From Verrucomicrobiales bacterium (GTDB lineage: Bacteria > Verrucomicrobiota > Verrucomicrobiia > Methylacidiphilales > JAAUTS01): a DNA stretch of 35,748 bases. The DNA is taken from assembly GCA_031265105.1 (NCBI GenBank), contig JAISDC010000238.1, positions 1 through 35,748 on the forward strand, written 5' to 3'. The notes beneath the pieces were generated by a model. It did no database searches, was not told where the DNA came from, and was given only the letters and a program-made list of their open reading frames with translations. The position numbers were made by a program, and so were the translations under genes. Below, piece after piece: positions 32,224-35,748 of the stretch (position 1 is its first letter; every line of letters begins with the position of its first letter).

Positions 32224-32300
32224 TTTTCACCACGAAGACACCAAGGCCCCAAGGATTTTTAAAAACAAAACTTCGTGCCTTGGTGTCTTCGTGGTGAAAA
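32224..32300. repeat. Palindromic repeat, TTCACCACGAAGACACCAAGG family
   Basis: TTTTCACCACGAAGACACCA on the left, TGGTGTCTTCGTGGTGAAAA on the right, loop of about 35 bases. A strong hairpin in the gene-free region 32101-32835, which otherwise holds the tandem repeat and array below and no supported gene before 32836. Confidence 0.88.
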
Positions 32301-32381
32301 AAAAACAAAAAAACCCTTGCGCAAGACCGACAGATTCCATATCGTCCCCTCGTCAAATCGTCAAATTGCGTTAATAAAACT

Positions 32382-32453
32382 CGCTAAAGATGAGAACGAT
32401 AAGTCATAAAGTAAGTACACCGCGCTCACGCGCTCACGCGCTCATGCGCTCAT
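32382..32453. repeat. 8-bp tandem repeat (GCGCTCAC/T x4) with a conserved flank, inverted copy
   Basis: The flank CGCTAAAGATGAGAACGATA with AGTCATAAAGTAAGTACACC is followed by four units GCGCTCAC/GCGCTCAT. It is the reverse complement of the element at 10246-10365, which has nine units. The two flanks are nearly identical except for a short indel. It lies about 75 bases before the second 21-bp array. Confidence 0.85.
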
Positions 32454-32513
32454 TATGACTACTGCCCCGATACTCTAATTTCCCCGCCGAGTTTTGCCTT
32501 CTCCATTCCCCAT

Positions 32514-32801
32514 GTGGTAAAACCTTGGCGACAGTCTCTAACCTCTCCACGTCAGCGACCATTCTCACGGCAGGAGCAGTGCTTCCTACCTCGTGAGAGA
32601 CGTTTCGCACCCTGTGAAGTGCATTTCTCACCCCGAGAGATAGGCTTCTCTCCCCGTGAGATGCACGTCTCACCCCGAGAGATACGCTTCTCCCCTCGTG
32701 AGATTCCCGTCTCACGTCGAGAGATGCACGTCTCACAGCAAGAGATACGCCTCTCACCGCATGAGAACCCACACCTTCGGCGGTCATCCCGCCACTCTTA
32801 A
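32514..32801 (+). CDS. Doubtful heptad-repeat ORF read through the second array
   Basis: The 95-codon frame covers the array and stops 34 bases before the 249-aa gene. The core is a seven-residue repeat of the type FSPREIG, FSPREMH, VSPREIR. The minus strand is also open over the array (32434-32946, with VRRASLD-type heptads). As with the first array, a stop-free 21-bp palindromic unit stays open automatically, so translation is not implied. Listed for its placement. Confidence 0.2.
   Translation: MVKPWRQSLTSPRQRPFSRQEQCFLPRERRFAPCEVHFSPREIGFSPREMHVSPREIRFSPREIPVSRREMHVSQQEIRLSPHENPHLRRSSRHS
32530..32781. repeat. Array of about 12 palindromic units with exact 21-bp period (core GTGAGATGCACGTCTCAC)
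   Basis: Units start at 32530 and every 21 bases to 32761, without indels. The best unit (32656) is an 18-base palindrome, GTGAGATGCACGTCTCAC, plus a 3-base spacer. GTGAGA and GAGAGA starts alternate in the centre, and the outer units are degenerate. The core is unrelated to CAGTGCACTG, but period, palindromic character and position just upstream of a paralogous gene are the same as in the array at 17957-18428. Confidence 0.88.
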
Positions 32802-32835
32802 CCCTAAACCCAAACCATAAACCGAAAGTACCCAT

Positions 32836-33585
32836 ATGAATCGAACCGTAATCCATAACGTCAGCGTCAAAAAATACATCCACAAAACCTGGGACGGTAT
32901 TTATGACTTCTTCAACCAATACAGCGGCAACCTCGTCAATGTCCAAACCAAGACCGACCCCGGCCTCGCCGACGCCGACATTGCCAATGTTAAAGAAACC
33001 AACACCGCCTACGGCCAGTTAAACCAAGCCATCGTCGAGACCGAAAAACTCCTTACCGCCCTGCGCGCCTTGCGGGTACAACTCCTCACCCAGCAAAACC
33101 TCGATCCTGTCCACGTCCCCGTCATCCAATACCTCGTTGACCTATTAACTTCCATCGAAGGCAAACGCGGCGGCCTGCTCTGGCAAGAAGACCGCCTCAC
33201 CGACCGCATCTTCCGCAGCCCCAAGTGCACCCAGGAAGACTACAACCTGCTCGGCATCAACTACCAACCGACCCCAAAACCCGACCCCGCCAAATCCATC
33301 GGCCGCATCTACCCCACCTTCACCGGTGGCAGCGTAACAGTACATTGGACCCTCCCGCGCGGCCTCAGCGATTCCCGCGTCAGCCGCAGCATCAACCACG
33401 AAACTCCAGTGGTACTTTACCAAGGCAGCGAGAACCACCTCATCGACACCCACCCCGTCGCCCATCAAGCCCAAGTCTGGGCCTACACCCTCGAACCCCT
33501 CCTCCACGGCCAACTCTACGGCAAACCCATAACAGAAAAAATCATCGTCGGCACCGACATCGCCATCGAGGAAGAGAAAATCTAA
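32836..33585 (+). CDS. Uncharacterised 249-aa protein next to a 21-bp palindrome array (paralogue of 17174-17929)
   Basis: No named family recognised. Residues ~10-125 are helical (QLNQAIVETEKLLTALRALR, VIQYLVDLLTSIEGKRGGLL). A linker has EDYNLLGINYQPTP (134-147). The beta-rich end (~160-240) has GGSVTVHWTLPRG and VWAYTLEPLLHGQLYG, then P-x-TEKIIV, ending at residue 238. The order and spacing of these blocks match the 251-aa protein at 17174-17929. Overall identity is low, so they are distant paralogues. There is no signal peptide and no clear ribosome site before the ATG. The last unit of the second array ends about 55 bases upstream. A nested repeat follows the stop. Function unknown; the fibronectin-III-like reading of the C-terminus is inference. 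Confidence 0.75.
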   Translation: MNRTVIHNVSVKKYIHKTWDGIYDFFNQYSGNLVNVQTKTDPGLADADIANVKETNTAYGQLNQAIVETEKLLTALRALRVQLLTQQNLDPVHVPVIQYLVDLLTSIEGKRGGLLWQEDRLTDRIFRSPKCTQEDYNLLGINYQPTPKPDPAKSIGRIYPTFTGGSVTVHWTLPRGLSDSRVSRSINHETPVVLYQGSENHLIDTHPVAHQAQVWAYTLEPLLHGQLYGKPITEKIIVGTDIAIEEEKI

Positions 33586-33590
33586 CCAGC

Positions 33591-33765
33591 CTCATTAACG
33601 CAAAGACGCCAAGGAACAAAGAACATGGCCACAAAAAAACACAGAACCCACAAAATTTCGTTAACCCCGTTTCTTTCTGTGCTTTTTGTGTTTTCTTGTG
33701 GCCATTAAACACGATTAAAAAAATCTTCGCGCCTTTGTCCCTTGGTTCCTTTGCGTTAATACAGC
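33591..33765. repeat. Repeat within a repeat: GGCCACAAAAAA element inside an AACGCAAAG palindrome
   Basis: The outer arms are CCTCATTAACGCAAAGACGC and GTTCCTTTGCGTTAATACAG. Between them sits a complete copy of the family seen at 9979-10056 (ATGGCCACAAAAAAACACAG to TTTGTGTTTTCTTGTGGCCA). Two families nested one in the other show that these sequences move or are copied independently. Confidence 0.88.
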
Positions 33766-33806
33766 TCAAAAAAACTAATCACAAACCAACAACAGAAAGA
33801 ACCAAC

Positions 33807-35748
33807 ATGAACCCCAAACTAAAACTATTAATCCTCAGCGCTCTCAGCGTCTCCGCGTTGAATGTGCTCGCGCAAAATCTCGTCGTCACCTCCGACACCA
33901 CCGTCAGCGGCACCCATTACGAGAACCCCGTCACTAGCTACGCCGCCCTCACCAACAGCAGCACCTGGACCTTTACCGGCAGCGACGTCACCCTGACCGG
34001 CACCGCCGCCAGCGGCAACGGACGCCTCGGCGTGAACTTCACCGGCGGCGGCAAACTCGACCTCACCGACAGCGCGATCAACGCCAACCTCTACGGCATC
34101 CAGCTCACCAACACCTCCGCCGCCACGTTGGCCAATGTGGTCATCAACAGCGGCAGTCTTAACAACGGGTACGGCGTCACCCTGACCACTTCCTCCACAC
34201 TGACCATGACCGGCGGCACCATCACCACCGGCACCACCAACGCCTACGGCATCAACGCGACCAATGCCAGCCGTGTCACCTTGCAGGACGGCACCGTGAT
34301 CCGCTCCTACTCCCACGGCATCAACCTCAGCGGCACCTCCGTGCTCGAACCCTACCACGCCGACATCATCACGCAAAACGGCTACGGCCTCTACCTCACC
34401 ACCTCCTCCACCGCCACCGTCATCGGCGGCACCATCACCACCGGCGCGGCAGGCGTGGGCGCCTCCAGCAGGAGCCAGGTGAATTTGCAGGATGTAACGA
34501 TTAAATCCTACGGCGTTGGGATCAATATCACCGGCACCTCCACCGCTACCTTGAACAATATCAGTGTCACTAGTCAAAATAATGGCATTTCAGCGACCGC
34601 GCTTAGCAAAGTTAGCGGCTCGAATTGGGCGATTGAACTTTCAGCCGATGGCACCAGAGGTGTCGCGGCTGGCGGCACCGCCACCATTATAGCCAGTGAT
34701 ATCCGCGTCACTAACAGCGGTTCGCGGGCTTATGGTATATTTGCCAACGGCGGCGGACGGTTTGACTTGACCAATGTGCAAGTGTCCATGTCCGGTTCAT
34801 TGGGGTCTGGTGTGGTGCTGGATGGATATGATACTTCCGGGACGATTAGCCATGGCACCGTCACCACTTCAGGGTTTATGGGGCATGGGGTTTACCTGAG
34901 CTATAACCATAGCACTGAGCTTTATTTGCTTGATGTGAACGTGGTGGCCACCGGTGAACGAGCGCATGGAATAAAAATGAACTCCACCACCAGTGCCTTT
35001 CATACGTTGGTAATAGACGGTGGTTCTATCACCTCACAGCAAGCCAACGCATTATCGGTGAATGACGACAGTGTGGATATTGGTGATGCGGAGGTTTTGG
35101 TCACGCGTAGCGGCACCTATGATGTTACCATCCGCGGTGGGGCAACCCTGAACGGGGCTGACGCGGCCATCGCGATCAACAAGGTCACCGGCACGGATAG
35201 CTCTGGCAATCTGGTGGAAGTGGTGGACAAGGAAACCTCGGTGGTGATCCGTGTCGAAGAGCAAGCCACGATTAATGGGAACCTTACCGTTGCCGGCGGC
35301 ACCAATACCAACGTGGATGTGTCATTGTCAGATTCCACGCTGACCGGCAACACCAATGCCAACGATGACAGCACGCTGAACTTCACCGGTAGCAATGGCA
35401 GCACCATCAGTGGCAATGTGACTGGTAACGGTAACGCCACCATAGATGTCACCATCAGCGATCCTGGCAGTAGCCTCACCGGCGACATCGCACAAAACGA
35501 CGATGCAACCGTGACCATCACCCTCGACAACCACTCCACTGGCACCGGCGGCTTCAACGGTGGCAACCTCATCACCGGCGGCGACAGCGCGTGGACTTTT
35601 GACAAGGACAGCCACGGCAACTACGGCGAGAATAATGGCACTTGGAACATCGGCGATTACGAAGTCATCTTCGACAACATGACCCACACCGGCACTGTCA
35701 ACATTAACGTGAATAGCGACACCGGCGCAGGCGGCTCCATCACCGTCA
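33807..35748 (+). CDS. Beta-helix surface protein, probably an autotransporter (3' truncated)
   Basis: The frame is open from the ATG at 33807 to the right edge, 647 codons. Signal peptide MNPKLKLLILSALSVSALNV ending near LAQN. The mature part is a long series of Thr/Ser/Asn/Gly-rich beta-helix turns (for example STLTMTGGTITTG, HGINLSG, NNGISATA, GTVTTSGFMGHGVYL). The last compares with GSITTSGSFGHGVYL in the PEP-CTERM protein, so the two share passenger repeats. Towards the edge the repeats change to short NGNLTV/GNVTGNG-type elements. The C-terminal anchor is outside the window. By analogy with the barrel at 2-595, an autotransporter domain is likely but unproven. One copy of the CGCTGACGGT 10-mer lies near the start. 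Confidence 0.8.
   Translation, partial: MNPKLKLLILSALSVSALNVLAQNLVVTSDTTVSGTHYENPVTSYAALTNSSTWTFTGSDVTLTGTAASGNGRLGVNFTGGGKLDLTDSAINANLYGIQLTNTSAATLANVVINSGSLNNGYGVTLTTSSTLTMTGGTITTGTTNAYGINATNASRVTLQDGTVIRSYSHGINLSGTSVLEPYHADIITQNGYGLYLTTSSTATVIGGTITTGAAGVGASSRSQVNLQDVTIKSYGVGINITGTSTATLNNISVTSQNNGISATALSKVSGSNWAIELSADGTRGVAAGGTATIIASDIRVTNSGSRAYGIFANGGGRFDLTNVQVSMSGSLGSGVVLDGYDTSGTISHGTVTTSGFMGHGVYLSYNHSTELYLLDVNVVATGERAHGIKMNSTTSAFHTLVIDGGSITSQQANALSVNDDSVDIGDAEVLVTRSGTYDVTIRGGATLNGADAAIAINKVTGTDSSGNLVEVVDKETSVVIRVEEQATINGNLTVAGGTNTNVDVSLSDSTLTGNTNANDDSTLNFTGSNGSTISGNVTGNGNATIDVTISDPGSSLTGDIAQNDDATVTITLDNHSTGTGGFNGGNLITGGDSAWTFDKDSHGNYGENNGTWNIGDYEVIFDNMTHTGTVNINVNSDTGAGGSITV

Larger units (their letters stand above)
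1160..33909. repeat. Dispersed 10-mer CGCTGACGGT / ACCGTCAGCG, 24 copies
   Basis: Exact copies start at 1160, 2372, 2802, 4102, 11401, 13081, 13309, 13792, 14904, 15230, 19059, 20328, 21811, 22008, 22133, 22656, 23106, 23387, 23555, 23652, 24400, 26066, 30177 and 33900. Eight read CGCTGACGGT on the plus strand and sixteen on the minus strand. All lie in coding sequence. In most copies the next base is G, often followed by A (CGCTGACGGTGA). The 7-mer core CGCTGAC is more frequent still. A candidate DNA-uptake-like signal. Confidence 0.8.

Noticed and set aside
32434-32946. 170-residue minus-strand frame with VRRASLD-type heptads
   Set aside because: It overlaps the start of the 249-aa gene in antisense. 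Its heptads follow automatically from reading a stop-free 21-bp palindromic array backwards.

Overview
The window looks like a chromosomal segment of a GC-rich Verrucomicrobium, plausibly in or near the Opitutaceae. The main evidence is a complete four-gene Verru_Chthon cassette (678-6737), a PEP-CTERM protein (8614-9936) and an exosortase-associated TIGR04073-type lipoprotein-like gene (25294-25653). Autotransporter-type genes are cut by both window edges. The lineage is inferred from gene content only.

Layout: 1-595 is the end of an autotransporter barrel. 678-6737 (minus) is the pseudopilin-like operon B-C-D-A, whose junctions are all 4-base ATGA overlaps. 6.9-8.5 kb has a D-lyxose isomerase and a convergent GntR regulator. 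8.6-10.5 kb has the PEP-CTERM gene and repeats. 10.6-16.9 kb is a housekeeping block: M55 D-aminopeptidase with a sugar-kinase remnant, dGTPase, rsmD, hflX, DUF192, a HAD phosphatase and murI. 17.2-24.0 kb (minus) is accessory: a 251-aa protein of unknown function with a 21-bp palindrome array in front, two SGNH hydrolases and a glycoside-hydrolase-like protein. 24.1-32.1 kb has a TrmA/RlmD-type rRNA methyltransferase, the TIGR04073 gene, a VWA protein, an operon of purD, an S41-like pseudoprotease and a PbgA/YejM-like sulfatase, and a degenerate MBL-fold protein. 32.4-33.6 kb repeats the array-plus-gene arrangement with a second 21-bp array and a 249-aa paralogue. A beta-helix surface protein then runs off the right edge.

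Four things stand out. (1) A 10-mer, CGCTGACGGT, occurs 24 times by manual count, all inside genes and in both orientations. This is about the density of known DNA-uptake sequences and far above expectation. (2) Two arrays of palindromes repeat with an exact 21-bp period and have unrelated cores. Each lies directly upstream of one member of the same uncharacterised ~250-aa family. I regard this array-plus-gene module as the best candidate for an undescribed system. (3) Gaps between genes are packed with MITE-like or REP-like palindromes of several families, some nested inside one another. One sits inside the open reading frame of Verru_Chthon protein A, and others supply the last codons of neighbouring genes. 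(4) Several genes look like catalytically dead relatives of enzymes: the MBL-fold protein, the S41-like protein and the second half of a tandem SGNH protein.

All repeat counts and alignments were made by eye. No database search was possible. No tRNA, rRNA, CRISPR or transposase gene was seen.
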